Notes: generated by a model not told the origin, from the letters alone. 64,000 bases of DNA from Apostichopus japonicus (GCF_037975245.1 NC_092565.1:5531999-5595998), one strand, 5' to 3'. Shown: positions 36,812 to 47,601, counted from the first letter of the stretch. Program-made: numbers and translations.

Positions 36812-38517
36812 TAACAGAAAGCACTTTAAATTCTTTGTATGTCACCACCAGGTGGTAATACCCTGGAATTCATTGACAACACAGCTGTAAATTGAGTGGT
36901 TATATACCCAGCTGATCCCATCTCCCGATCTCACTGAACTTTAAATGTTCCACTGTAAAGAATATACTATACGATCCTGCCTTTACAAAAGGGATATGAT
37001 GGAAACACGACGATAGTACAATGGATCTGGTACATTGCCTTTTTTCCAGTTGTGAATCATTAATGTATAGTAGCAACAATTTTCTTAGAATGATTTCAAA
37101 ATGGGGAGAACATATGACAAATTTTCAGCAGGTTATTTATAAAATATTAGGAATGGTCAAACTATATATCAGTGCGGTGAACATTTAATACTTTGTGTTT
37201 CAATGATATAGATTGGCGATTGCTGAAAGTCATTATCCAGCACACACAAAACAAAATGTTACAAGCAAGCAGTTGACAGAATGGCACAAACTTCATAATG
37301 GCTATTAGATAAACATGAACTATTATATACTGCATTCACGATTTCATGATATGGCATTCATATAAAGCAAATTTGTATGCAAAAACAGTACATGTGACTA
37401 TTATACAACCCTCAATTATTTCTTAACTTCCTGATAGTAATCATATATAGTGATTTTGATTGGGATTTCAATCAAATTTTAAAGTTTTATAAATTATCTC
37501 ACGTGAATCCTTTAATGTCGGCCTCTAGCTGAAAAAGAAATTTCACTCGAGAGTCGACTAAAAAATTGAAAACAGTTTTGACTCATTACATCACTAAAAT
37601 TTAAAAAAAAATGGGGGGGGGGGAATAATGAGGAAAGGATATTCTCAAATGGAATTTTCTACAGTTACTGACTTTATAATAATCAGGTTACTTGCTTTTC
37701 ATGGAACAAATTATGGAATATTGTGCACAATAAATAATATTAGCTTAATTAATTGCTTAATTAAATAAACCTTCAACATAGTGAGTGCAGTGAAATGTAG
37801 GAACATTAAAGTAAACATTAAAATAACATGCTCGAAAAATCATACAACAAAGTTTTTTTGGCAACTAGGTGTTTGTTTAATTACATTCATAATTAGATCA
37901 GTATCATTAAAAAACATTTTTAAAAACCAAAAATCAATTAAATATTTATTTCTGGAGCCCTCCCTATTCATATAAAACTGTTTGTAAACTCCGGGTAATC
38001 AATTTAACGTTTTAGGGTATGTGTTAGTTACTCCTTAAAGGCATTGAAGATTTGTCCCAAACAGCATGCAGCCATCTGAAAAAGTTAACTTTCTGTTGCT
38101 TGCAAGTGATGTTTGTTCGTGTCGCTAAAAAAGACAGACAGTAATGAAACGTGATACCTTGATATCTTTAGCTGGACCTGAGATGTTCATCGCTGTATCG
38201 TTTATACACTGTAATGTGGGTATTGACCGTAGCTGTATGTACTGACTGTACACTGGTGTCTAATTACCGACGGTAGCAAGCTGTGTTTGTATTTTCTGGG
38301 ATCGATGGCAGTGTCTAACACTTCTGTTACACCTCATTCGAAACTAGGTCAGATTACCGGCATTAGACGTTCTTTTTGCGCGAGTCTTCACACCCTTTTA
38401 AAGCTACTCCATGCTGACACACGTGGTTCCGGACTACAGAGCAATAAAAAAGTAACATTCACTCCTTGAAGTAACTCCATGCTGGCTGCCCTTATAGATG
38501 TGGCATGGATACGGACG
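36812..38517. other. element interior without confirmed coding sequence
   Basis: AT-rich. A possible minus-strand exon after TGTCTTTTTTAG near 38130 (RHEQTSLASNRKLTFSDG and so on) was not assigned. No other support. Confidence 0.35.
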
Positions 38518-39387
38518 AGAGACTTCACTTCTGTTGGTTGCAAAATTCCATACACCATGGAAGCATGGAACTCACAAAACTAGTGTTGTAGAGGGGGAGC
38601 ATAGTCTATGTTAAATGTATGTTCTACGCCTCTGTCCCAGCTGGAATGGCCAGTTTATCTGCCACAATGAAGAATTGTTTGGGGTTCAATTCTGGTCCGA
38701 GAGATAGGATGAAAGGCTGTCAATATTGTCCTTGTCTGCCCTGTGCTGCACTCTCAATATCTGTGCCCTCCTGTTTGGTGAAGATAAAAATAAATGTGAT
38801 AAAGGACAAGCAATATGGTATAAATCAAAACATTCTTAAAAAAAGATATGTTGAGAGGTAGAGAGACTAGACTAGAATAATATTTAGGAGAGAATGGAGA
38901 AACAAGAACATGACTGGCATTGTACAAAGGAGATATATCAATTCACGATAGGCAGCAATATGTCATCCATGGCGGGTGAGATGTGTTATGTGAAGGTGGA
39001 TTCAAATTCAACCTAACATTTATGGGTTATCATGTTGATTTTGGCAGGTACATGGTTACCAAGCAAGGTTTGTTGTTAGTTGTTTTCAGAAATTTCTCTT
39101 TTTAAGGATAAATTGTTCATGACATTTCCTGATTCCATTACATCAGCATAGAAAACCAGTGAACAAGGAATATGATTTACATTTTAGCCTACTGATTTCA
39201 CTAATATGTCTATCTGCTTGTAAAAGAAACTGATTTCATAACATTAGTGAATGGTAATATTACTGTAAAATCTTATAATAAAGACTGATGGCCCACTATA
39301 TGTTTAATAAAATAACAAAAGCATACCAATTCTTTTCCAGTTTCCACATGATTTAAATACAATGGTAATGGTTTAACAGAATCGTGT

Positions 39388-40000
39388 TAGCTTCATGCTG
39401 TAATGGCTGTAGAAGTCACTACATTTTTTCAAATAATTAAGGGTGCTTACAATCTATGCATAATAGTACTGTGTTTTGCAATTTCTTGAGCATTATTATG
39501 TTCAAGTATTTGTTATGAGGTTAACCTAGCCTAGATTCATTTGGGACGATCGAGTACATATTGCAGTCCTGACAAGCGTGCTTATTCGCCCGACGATTGG
39601 GTTCATATGCAGGACAGGCGGGCTAATTTGCCCAACGATCTGGTACCGTGATAGCTTCATGCTGTAACGGCTGTAGCAGTCACTACATTTTTTCAAATAA
39701 TTAAGGGTGCTTACAATCTATGCATAATAGTACTGTGTTTTGCAATTTCTTGAGCATTATTATGTCCAAGTATTTGTTATGAGGTTAACCTAGCCTAGCC
39801 TAGATTCATTTTGGGACGATCGAGTACATACTGCAGGACAAGCGTGCTTATTCGCCCGACGATCGGGATGTATATGCAGGACAGGCGGGCTGATTTGCCC
39901 GACGATCGGGTACATACGCAGGACAGGCGGGCTGATTTGCCCGACGATCGGGTACATATGCAGGACCGGCGTGCTTATTCGCCCGACGATCGTGTTAATA
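39388..40000 (+). repeat. 264-bp direct duplication with 42-bp minisatellite
   Basis: The segment beginning TAGCTTCATGCTGTAA at 39388 repeats at 39652 with few changes. Each copy ends in units of about 42 bp containing GCAGGACAGGCGGGCTGATT and GCCCGACGATCGGG. The first copy has two units and the second has four (about 39830-40000). Every unit holds two small hairpins, CGGGC...GCCCG and CCCGACGATCGGG. Confidence 0.85.
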
Positions 40001-40155
40001 GGCCCCACCAATTATAACAACAGCCTAGGCCCTATTTGCTATAGTACAGCCTAGCTAGGCCTACCTCGCGCACAAGCCTAGAATAACTAACGTTACGAAC
40101 TGCCAAGCTTTTATTCTGTATTAATTGGAAAACAACAAAAAACATACATACATAC

Positions 40156-40225
40156 CCTCGAACACTGTTATCACTTCTTCGTGGAAACCTTTATTTGTAA
40201 GAAAAGTTCTTAAAGACTCAGCCAT
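40156..40225 (-). CDS. SAM-domain-like first exon
   Basis: ATG at 40223-40225 is followed by 23 codons and a phase-1 donor (GAGG followed by GTATGT). It starts just inside the right arm of the inverted-repeat element, so that arm may supply the promoter. Confidence 0.4.
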
Positions 40226-40459
40226 TGCTAATTTATAACCTCTACTCTAGCTTAGACATACGGTCGTCTGTCTCGTTCATGCCTAGCTGTGTGTACGGCG
40301 TGCGTACGTACAGTACAGCGAGTACCTGGCTAAGCGAAGAATATAGTAGTATATATGTACACAAGTTGTAGCGCTCGTCGTCACACTTATTTTTGTGCGG
40401 CGTATTTGCAAATTTTCGGATGACGTAGGCGCATTTCTGTTCTTTGATTGGATACATTT

Positions 40460-40672
40460 TTCAGTGGAATACAGAGACTGAAAATGGTAAGATGACATGC
40501 CACATGTGATTAGCTGATTGGTTAATAAAGTCAGTCCAAAACAGCGACTGAACGGTGTAACTGATAATACAGTCTAAGTAGAGTGTTTCTCAGTCTAAAC
40601 TCAGTGTATAACACTGAAAAAAATTTCAGTCTCAAAGAAGACTGAATTCTTCAGTCTAACATTTTAAGAGAG
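40460..40672 (-). repeat. right arm: clustered AGACTGAA repeats
   Basis: Multiple GACTGAA and TTCAGTC copies in both orientations, ending with CATTTTAAGAGAG, the complement of the left terminus. Confidence 0.8.
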
Positions 40673-41790
40673 TGTTAGTTATATACGATAAATAAGCTTT
40701 CTTTATTTATCACTGCAGTTAGGCTTCATTGTATAAGGGTATATGTGATAGAAAGTGCATTTGCCATGACATGCAAAAGAACACACGTCCATCACATTTA
40801 TCCATCACAAAGAAGCCCATTTTACTTCAATGGATATTTCCTAGCGAGCGGGTGGATTTAATTGGTTGGAAAGGCTAGAGACCTTATACATATTTAGTAC
40901 CTTGCTCAAATTCAAAAAGCTTAAAATGTGATAGGTTAACATTAACAGGCACGCCTATACCTCATATGGTAAGAAAAGAAAGACAAGAACGTTGTAATGT
41001 TGCACATATAATTAAAACTGTAGCAAAAATTAAATAAACTTAACTAAATGAAGTAGACCCACTTAAGTCATAACAACAGGCGAACTTTTCACTAAAACAA
41101 TGGACTGTTTATCAAGAAATTAGGAATATACGATTGATATATATCAGCAAGATTTGGGGCCTTTTTGATCCTTTACAATTGCGTAATCCCCTCCTCAAAT
41201 GTCTTTGCAAGTCAGCCACTTCACGAACAACCCCCCCCCCCACGACCCCCACCCCATCGAAATGAAAAATATCAGTTCCCTTTTGAAATATATGCGGATA
41301 CATAAGAGGGTGCATGCAGTCTGTAAAAGTGTGATGTCATTGTGCTACAATATATAGTAAAATTTCCCACTTTTTTTTTTATCATGTTCACATTTTCATG
41401 ATGACAATAACAAGTATTGTTATACTTGATATCCATTGTTATGTATTGTTAAATACTTCATCACTGCCTAACATATACAAATATCCCCCCAGATCCTCCA
41501 CCGAAAGAAACAATAGAAGGTAAAGAACAATGAAAGACCATTGTAAATTCATTGGCTAGAGTGGTTCTGTGATGTCATTTCGACTTGCTCAAGTCGTCAG
41601 TCTAGCAATTATATAATGAACAAAAACTTGTTCACCAAAGCATCTCGATCACAAAATTTATAGCTAAGATGGTTCGGGGCTTCAGACTATATTCTCTGTT
41701 TTAAGATTATTTTATGATTGATATTGTTTCTCGTCTCTTAGGCTTTATTTGTCTCTTTTTTTTTATATTCTTTTTTTGTTGTTGATCTTT
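40673..41790. other. 3' flank of the sulfotransferase gene and intergenic sequence
   Basis: A C-rich tract lies at about 41229-41256. A minus-strand AATAAA (plus TTTATT, 41744-41749) lies about 45 nt beyond the sulfotransferase stop codon and is a plausible polyadenylation signal. Confidence 0.5.
41744..41749 (-). promoter_or_regulatory. possible polyadenylation signal of the sulfotransferase gene
   Basis: AATAAA on the minus strand, about 42-47 nt after the stop codon at 41791-41793. The short distance would give an unusually compact 3' UTR; other signals may lie further downstream. Confidence 0.35.
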
Positions 41791-42699
41791 TTACTTTCCC
41801 CGACTTCCATTTTGATAGCTCAAGACCGTCTCGAGGACAGATTCTCTGGAGTATCCAAATAACTCATAGTCCAGTTTATAATAATCTTGAAGTTTTCGGA
41901 TCAAATTCTTGGGAACATTTGCATATTGTCTTTTCATTAATTCAGCTGCGTGCGATCCGTGTATCTCGGGAAATGTGACGACTTGATCAAGTCCAAATTT
42001 CCTTAAGACGTAAGGGCCGTCGTCGGCGAGAGTCTCGTATTTGCCGATAAAGTCAAATTTGAGTCGACAAGGATGCGTGAATGTCGAAATTGGTAACCAA
42101 TGATCCGACATTTGACTCATGGTGTCCTTAGGACCTGTATCTGTTAAATAACGAATAAATTCTATAAAGGTGATGTTAAACGGTTTCTTTTTCAGTGCCG
42201 TGGAGGGATTTTTTCGATATTTTCGGACAATTCCTGTACCAAATTTCTTCTCCCAGTTGGGCTTCTCAGGGCCGTAGACAAATTTATCGAGATACGCCGA
42301 AAGCGCTCGATTCAAAGGTTCACGTGCGAAAACCACTTTCTTGTAGGTGGTCCATCGTTTGACGATACTGGCAGGATCTTTCAGTAATTCGTTCATTTTA
42401 ATGAAACGTTTCTTTGGTTTCTGAACACCAAGTTCATTGATGTAAAGTTCTTTCATAATTCCCTTCCAAGTCGTGCAGGCTACTTTTGGCGCGAAACAAT
42501 AAATGAAACTTTGTTTGTCGTTACAGAGGAAGTGGACGGTGGTGGCCCATGTCGGGGTGGGCAGAGTCCTGTTGATGCCGAGTCTTGTGCAGGCCTCATT
42601 CAATATGGTCTGTCTCTCTATTTGTGTAGCTTCTACAAGAGCATGGATATCGTCTGATTTGTTCTGGGAGTCGTCAAGGTGATTTGTGAGAGAACTTTC
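41791..42699 (-). CDS. sulfotransferase exon 3 (catalytic domain)
   Basis: The acceptor CCTTAATTCTCTACAG is followed by GAAAGTTC. The open frame extends upstream to 42858, but that part (including HTCLLFTVSEG) is intron. It encodes residues 89-390, ending GSRGK and stop. Confidence 0.9.
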   Translation of the reverse strand, partial: ESSLTNHLDDSQNKSDDIHALVEATQIERQTILNEACTRLGINRTLPTPTWATTVHFLCNDKQSFIYCFAPKVACTTWKGIMKELYINELGVQKPKKRFIKMNELLKDPASIVKRWTTYKKVVFAREPLNRALSAYLDKFVYGPEKPNWEKKFGTGIVRKYRKNPSTALKKKPFNITFIEFIRYLTDTGPKDTMSQMSDHWLPISTFTHPCRLKFDFIGKYETLADDGPYVLRKFGLDQVVTFPEIHGSHAAELMKRQYANVPKNLIRKLQDYYKLDYELFGYSRESVLETVLSYQNGSRGK

Positions 42700-44145
42700 C
42701 TGTAGAGAATTAAGGAGAAGCGAATTTATGAAACAGGCCATATTAAATGCTGAAAAAATGAAAATGTTTGTATCTCCTTCCGATACAGTAAACAACAAAC
42801 AAGTATGCTTGCAGGCCGGGGAAATTATGACACCGAGTCCCCTTTCCGCACATTTCATGTTTATCCCATATTGTCCCGGTCTACGTACTTATCTCCCTGG
42901 CCCCACAAACTGGACCAGGGGTCCCCCTCCCCCCCCCCCACACAGATGCCTTCCCTATCGTCATGTATGTTCATAAATATTGAGTTCGAGCCTCGAGGAG
43001 CACAAACAATTTAAGGAGGTTCATTCAGCAATTTAAGGGGCACAATACAGTGTCTTGTAAATTGTGAAGTTTCTGTGGCACTGGTGTATGGGGGGGGGGG
43101 GAGGGGGAGCACAATAGCCTGTACTTGGGGCGGGCACGGTCCCACTATGTTCCGGACTGGCAACGGGCCTGTATGGCCACTGTGAACATTTCCTTTCCTC
43201 GAAATGTAAAATACAAACGTACGTGCAGAATTCATAGACAAAAGGCTTTCAAGTAATTTTCTCCATCGAGGATAAATATTGCCCTAAAGGTGAACTAAGG
43301 GTAGAAGTATGGACGTGAAATATGTTAGAAAGTCAATAATGGTCACGTATGCTCAAACAGCCATTTCATTACAACCCTTTACTGATTTTCCTTCGTGCTT
43401 TGTATTGTCTAACTTAACGTATATATATATACATATCCCTTTTAGGGATGCACCGGATATCCGGTCCGGCCGGACTATCCGGCCGGATAGTGAAAAATTA
43501 TCCGGTTCCAGTTCCGGCCGGATATTTTTCAAAATCCGGCCGGATCTTTTTTTAAATCTGGCCGAATCTTTTTCAAAATCTGGCCTGAATTATTTCTTAA
43601 AAAGGTGTTGGTATTAACTTAAATCAATGTAAACTATTTCCAAAAATTAATAAAAACATTCAAAGTAAGGAAAAATTAGGTTTAACATGTTTAATTTAAT
43701 TATCTCAATGGTCTGACCCACTGTTTCTAAAGATCAACCAAAATAATACAACTACTGTAATAATATGAAGCTATACACTATACTTTACAACAAATACAGT
43801 TTGCAGTGAAATAATTTCTTGCAGCCTTCAGTTTAATATTGTGCAGTTAAAATAGACCATTCATATACTTATCAGTCAAAATACTGTTCCATTTAATCTT
43901 TACTTTCCCATTATTGTTGGCTTTCATGTTTTCTCTGAATTTTTATGTGTGAAACAATCTCTTATATATATGGTTAAATACGTCTGAATTTTTTTTTAAT
44001 TCCACAAAAACCACTTCATCTTAAAGTTCATTCTTAAACCTTAGAATAACTTTAATTCTCATCAAAAAAGATTAATTCCAGAGCTGACAATGAAAACAAT
44101 TTCAAAAGTAACCTTTCTACAGTTATCACATACAGAGACAATTAT

Positions 44146-44179
<34 letters not shown>

Positions 44180-44217
44180 ATGTATGTATGTATATATATA
44201 TAATGTATATATGTATA

Positions 44218-44255
<38 letters not shown>

Positions 44256-45399
44256 AGACACAATTCCGTAACGTTCCCCGTTGTATATCTTTCGCCTCCT
44301 TCAAATAACGCTGTTACAATATTTTTTTATGGAATCAATATTGATTCGATATTGACTTTTCTTCAATTTCACAGTATACACCATAAACATGAATATTCAC
44401 GAACAGAAAGGAAAAGAAGGTTACTATGGTAACGTATATCAATCTACCTTTTCTTCACTATCGGAGATGTCTGATTTTATTATGGAAATATCTTCTTGTT
44501 CTTTAAGGTTTTTAAGATTCTCTGAATTATCGTTGGTGATATTCGCTTCAGCGATAGAGCCGTGAAGCTGGCGTTGTTGTTGTGTACCTGAGAACATGAG
44601 AATATTTATAAATCATTTCGTAAAAGAATAGCCAACCGCTTGAAACAAAAAACGTTACATATACAGGCGCGTAGCCAAGGGGGGGGGGCGAAGGGGGCAG
44701 CCGCCCCCCCCCTTGAGCATACTTTTTAATTTTTTTTTTAATGTTTTTATGATATCGCTAGTATTTTCAAAAGAAAAAATGCTAAGATGCAACTTACAAA
44801 GGCCTGGGAAGTGCCATTTCCAGCGATCTGGGAGGCATTTTCAGCCAAAATTTTCTTGTACGCTTCGCGCCAATCATGGTGGCGCTACGCTTAGATAGTT
44901 TGCAATGCCGAATCTACAGTTTCGCCCCTCCCTTGGCAAATTCCTGGCTACGCGCCTGTACCCATAACTGGTTTTTGAGAATCTTTAATATTTGATAATT
45001 AGTTACCTACATACATATAAGGCCTATACCATATGCATTTGCGGCCTTTTGTGACCCTAGCTTCTATTAGATGCTTAGCTCAGATAATAACACTGCAAGG
45101 GTTTTTCGATGGATGCCGACGTCTTGTCAGTAACGTCACCAAAGAGCTATAACATAGCTCTGGTTAGACGTATAAGTTACTGTATATAGTACCTCTGTAG
45201 CCTATATTACCTACAATGAAGTTTAGCACATTAGTCAGATTAATCGAGAACTATAGCTAGGGTATAATTCCTTACCTTGAAGAAGAACGTTGTGGAAACC
45301 AGTCAATTTCACGAGCACGCACAACAACACGGTCAACACTACAAGGACTGGAATGTTACACGTCCGTCGAATCTTGGTAATAAGATACATGCTCTTCAT
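41791..45399 (-). CDS. Golgi carbohydrate sulfotransferase, HNK-1ST/CHST family (3 exons)
   Basis: Joining 45276-45399, 44448-44587 and 41791-42699 gives 1173 nt encoding 390 residues, a usual family length. A short cytosolic tail with KIRR precedes a signal anchor (about residues 15-35, NIPVLVVLTVLLCVLVKLTG), so it is a type II Golgi protein. A Lys/Glu/Asn-rich stem follows. The 5'-phosphosulfate loop is APKVACTTWK (158-167). The 3'-phosphate motif is VFAREPLNRALSAY (211-224). HWLP (288-291), PCRLKFDFIGKYETL (298-312) and a C-terminal YYKLDYELFGYS complete the family pattern. N-glycosylation sequons are NIT, NRT, NIT and NGS. Such enzymes transfer sulfate from PAPS to sugar hydroxyls of glycans. 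The acceptor sugar cannot be told from the sequence. Introns hold a hAT MITE and a hAT end. Confidence 0.9.
43443..43590 (+). mobile_element. hAT-like transposon end with TCCGGCCGGA subterminal repeats
   Basis: Starts TAGGGATGCACCGGATATCC, a hAT-type terminus, followed by four TCCGGCCGGA palindromes and two degraded copies within about 150 bp. No matching right end was seen downstream, so it is truncated or solo. Confidence 0.55.
44146..44250. repeat. (TA)n microsatellite with TGTATG interruptions
   Basis: Alternating TA with regularly spaced AATGTATGTATG and TGTATA interruptions. Confidence 0.9.
44448..44587 (-). CDS. sulfotransferase exon 2 (stem region)
   Basis: The acceptor ATGTTCTCAG is followed by GTACACAAC. 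The donor is GAAAAG followed by GTAGAT. It begins in phase 1 and ends in phase 0, and encodes a charged low-complexity stem with one NIT sequon. Confidence 0.75.
44664..44958. mobile_element. hAT-like MITE in sulfotransferase intron 1
   Basis: The left end CAGGCGCGTAGCCAAGG and the right end in reverse complement, CAGGCGCGTAGCCAGG, are identical over 14 bp. Flanking 8-mers TACATATA (44656-44663) and TACCCATA (44959-44966) match at six of eight. It is 295 bp with no transposase and a G/C-rich hairpin (GGGGGG...CCCCCC) near the left end. Confidence 0.75.
45276..45399 (-). CDS. sulfotransferase exon 1 (cytosolic tail and membrane anchor)
   Basis: The first in-frame ATG after the upstream stop is 45397-45399 (MKSMYL). 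The exon ends CTTCAAG followed by GTAAGG, phase 1. A second ATG three codons later is also possible. Confidence 0.8.
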
Positions 45400-45876
45400 A
45401 CCAGACGGAAGTATACACACATACACACACTTACACTAACGTAAGGGCAAATGCACCATGTAAACGATTGCTCCACGATCGTCGTTCTGCAGTCAAGGTT
45501 TTTTTTTCGCCTTTGGATTATCAAATCACAATTTTAAAGAAAGAATGACATGTGTCGAATGAGTACCGAGTCTCATTTCACATGTCAGACCGAGTGACAT
45601 ACGAAGAACTTCGTGTTGAAGTCGCTGAAGTACAGCATAACACTACACGTATAGGATACACATAATTAGTCTATCCGGGCTGCATATGCAGTTCTAGTGG
45701 TGTGTGTCTCGTTGAAACGAGGTATTGACTTTTGTCGGCGCTATTGTTATTGTCATTACACAGAGACCGATTGCCCGCTTGTAATTCCCTCCATGCATCA
45801 CATCACAGTCTGTGGATTTCTTTGGCCACCTGTTACCGTATTTATTTCTTTTCCAATTCTCTCAACGACCAACGAG
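45400..45876. other. 5' flank of the sulfotransferase gene
   Basis: Presumed promoter region. No TATA box is obvious. Nothing else is supported. Confidence 0.45.
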
Positions 45877-47593
45877 CAGTGGCGTCACCAGACTTTTCAG
45901 TCTGGGGGGGGGGGCACCAACATTTGATGGGGGGCACTTAGGTGGATACGGATTGCCGTCCTGGGGGAGGGGTCTAAGGGGAGGGGGTGCCCCTCCAGGT
46001 GCGGCGGAACGGGAAAATTATTGGGGGGGGGGGCTAATGTATAGAGACTATCTAAGCGGAGCGCCACCATCGGTTGGCGCGGAGCGTACAAGAAAATTTT
46101 GGGTTTTTCAAACCCCCAGATGGCCGGAAACGGCACTTCCCGAGTGTTTTATGCTGCGAATACCTAGCCCTAAAATATGGGTCTCAAGCCTGCTATTTCT
46201 CAGATTGCACGTAAAAGTCTGTAAAAACATTGTAATTTGTATATTCGATGGTGTTTTAAGAGAGTAGCTATTACTCGTAGTGTACTCTCAAAGACGTTTT
46301 TGAGTGTAGTAAGGGGATGTTGGAGAACTGGCTGAAATGAAGCAAGTCATTGGCCTAAGACGAAGTTGTGTTGCGCTTACCGGTACTCACACTCACTGCT
46401 TCCACTTTTCACGGGGCTTGAAGACGCGGTTGGGGTGACAATGTGGTCTATAGCCAGGGGACGGGCCGAGGGTCCCCCCAGCATTTACTAAAATTATTAC
46501 ACCTATATAGTATACGTGTGCATCGGACAGATCGACAAGTATGCATTGAAAAATGGGCAGATGCACGTTTCGGAGCTTTGGTAAATATTGGGGGGGGGGG
46601 GGCTTATCATGCATTTGCCCCCTCAACTTTTTCATTGGGGGGCTGAGCCCCCCAAACCCCCGGTTCCGCCGCCACTGCCCCCTCCCCTTTGGAAAATTTT
46701 CCCATACGGAGGGCTAGATGCAAAATGCTGCCACATTTGATGCTAAATTCGATCTGAAGATATCTCCAGAAATTGCTATTTTTGAGGTAATGATTTTAAC
46801 AAGGCGCAGAATTTTGCAGAGGATATGAACCACATGCTGTCGATGTTATGCCTAACCCTATATCAATAGAACCTACGTTTGTTGAATTAATGTGTGCATG
46901 ACCCCGACTCCTTTCTTGTCCTTCTCGTTTTCGCCCATTATCTATTAATATGTAACAGGTTCCAGCATCGTTATTGGCTCCTATCAGGGATCTCACCATG
47001 CAATCCAAAGTTTGATCACACATCGAGTATGGCTCAGTATGCAGGTGTGAACATTCGCCATTTGTTCCTACAAGCATCTGACCTCAAATGACCTCTGCAC
47101 CCCCTACACAACAGGGTTAATATATGGGTCCACAAATATAGGCAAGTATGGTGCCTGCGGACCCTCACATTCTCACATTTCGTCAGCTCCTAACCTGTCA
47201 ACCTCAGACCAAGGCAACATATTGCAGTACCCTCCCTTCTCACAGTCATGTAGCTCGCGAAGCGGACGTGTATATCCGCTGGTATGGCGTGAGCACTGAC
47301 ACATTCAATGTAAATATCGACACCTGTTGTGATGGCGCGGGTTACGACTTCGATACCCGACGTTCAAGGATAAACTTTTTCATTTTTTCGCAGCTCATTT
47401 GAAGAAAATACGAATTACTGTGCTTCTTTGTCCTTATGAAAAACCAACTCAGATGATGGGAGTTGAATATAACAAAATATATATATATATTTTTTTACCA
47501 ACCCAAATCTCAGATGGGGGGGGGGCACTCGGGGGGCACTAGGTTTTCCAGGGGGGCACGTGCCCCCCTGGCCCCCCCTTGGCGACGCCACTG
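45877..47593. mobile_element. 1.7-kb hAT-like element with perfect 8-bp target duplication
   Basis: The left end CAGTGGCGTCACCAG and the right end in reverse complement, CAGTGGCGTCGCCAAG, share 13 of the first 14 positions. CCAACGAG occurs on both sides (45869-45876 and 47594-47601) without mismatch, the 8-bp duplication expected of hAT transposition. Both ends carry long G runs. The interior has no recognisable transposase. An internal CAGTGGCGGCGGAACC motif (reverse complement, about 46658-46673) suggests a nested second element. It is non-autonomous or a composite. Confidence 0.8.
47079..47094 (-). promoter_or_regulatory. DR4-type half-site pair inside the hAT-like element
   Basis: TGACCT CAAA TGACCT reads AGGTCA TTTG AGGTCA on the minus strand, a direct repeat spaced by four bases. 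Because it lies in a transposon it may be dispersed with it. Confidence 0.3.
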
Positions 47594-47601
47594 CCAACGA
47601 G

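Larger units (their letters stand above)
38518..40225 (-). pseudogene. decayed SAM-domain gene (SAMD3-like) inside the 35.8-40.7 kb element
   Basis: Three pieces lie in the same order and strand. First, 40156-40225 starts MAESLRTFLTNKGFHEEVI, like the beginning of a SAM domain, with a GGTATGT donor. Second, 38624-38716 follows an acceptor TTGACAG and reads PFILSLGPELNPKQFFIVAD, then KLAIPAGTEA and a stop. This resembles the conserved C-terminal region of SAMD3-like proteins. Third, after a frame change, 38518-38618 reads TFNIDYAPPLQH, stop, FCEFHASMVYGILQPTEVKS, which continues that region. The frameshift and two stops indicate a pseudogene. Family assignment is from memory. The middle exons were not found. 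Confidence 0.45.
35830..40672. mobile_element. 4.8-kb inverted-repeat element with AGACTGAA subrepeats
   Basis: The terminal 13-mers CTCTCTTAAAATG (35830-35842) and CATTTTAAGAGAG (40660-40672) are exact complements, each followed inward by AGACTGAA. The arms, about 35830-36130 and 40460-40672, are filled with many copies of AGACTGAA and TTCAGTCT in both orientations, so each arm can also fold on itself, as in foldback-type transposons. The interior carries SAM-domain gene pieces, a nested hAT MITE and a 264-bp duplication. A target duplication could not be fixed. No transposase was recognised. Confidence 0.6.
42700..44447 (-). other. sulfotransferase intron 2
   Basis: Contains C-rich and G-rich tracts near 42925 and 43090, the hAT-like end at 43443-43590 and (TA)n at 44146-44250. 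No additional exon is supported. Confidence 0.6.

Noticed and set aside
42700-42858. Upstream extension of the sulfotransferase open frame
   Set aside because: It lies before a strong acceptor (TTCTCTACAG) that joins in phase to exon 2. The extension lacks the membrane anchor that exon 1 supplies.
45812-46267. 151-codon frame overlapping the hAT-like element start
   Set aside because: Mostly Gly runs from G homopolymers. It crosses the element boundary and has no transposase motif.
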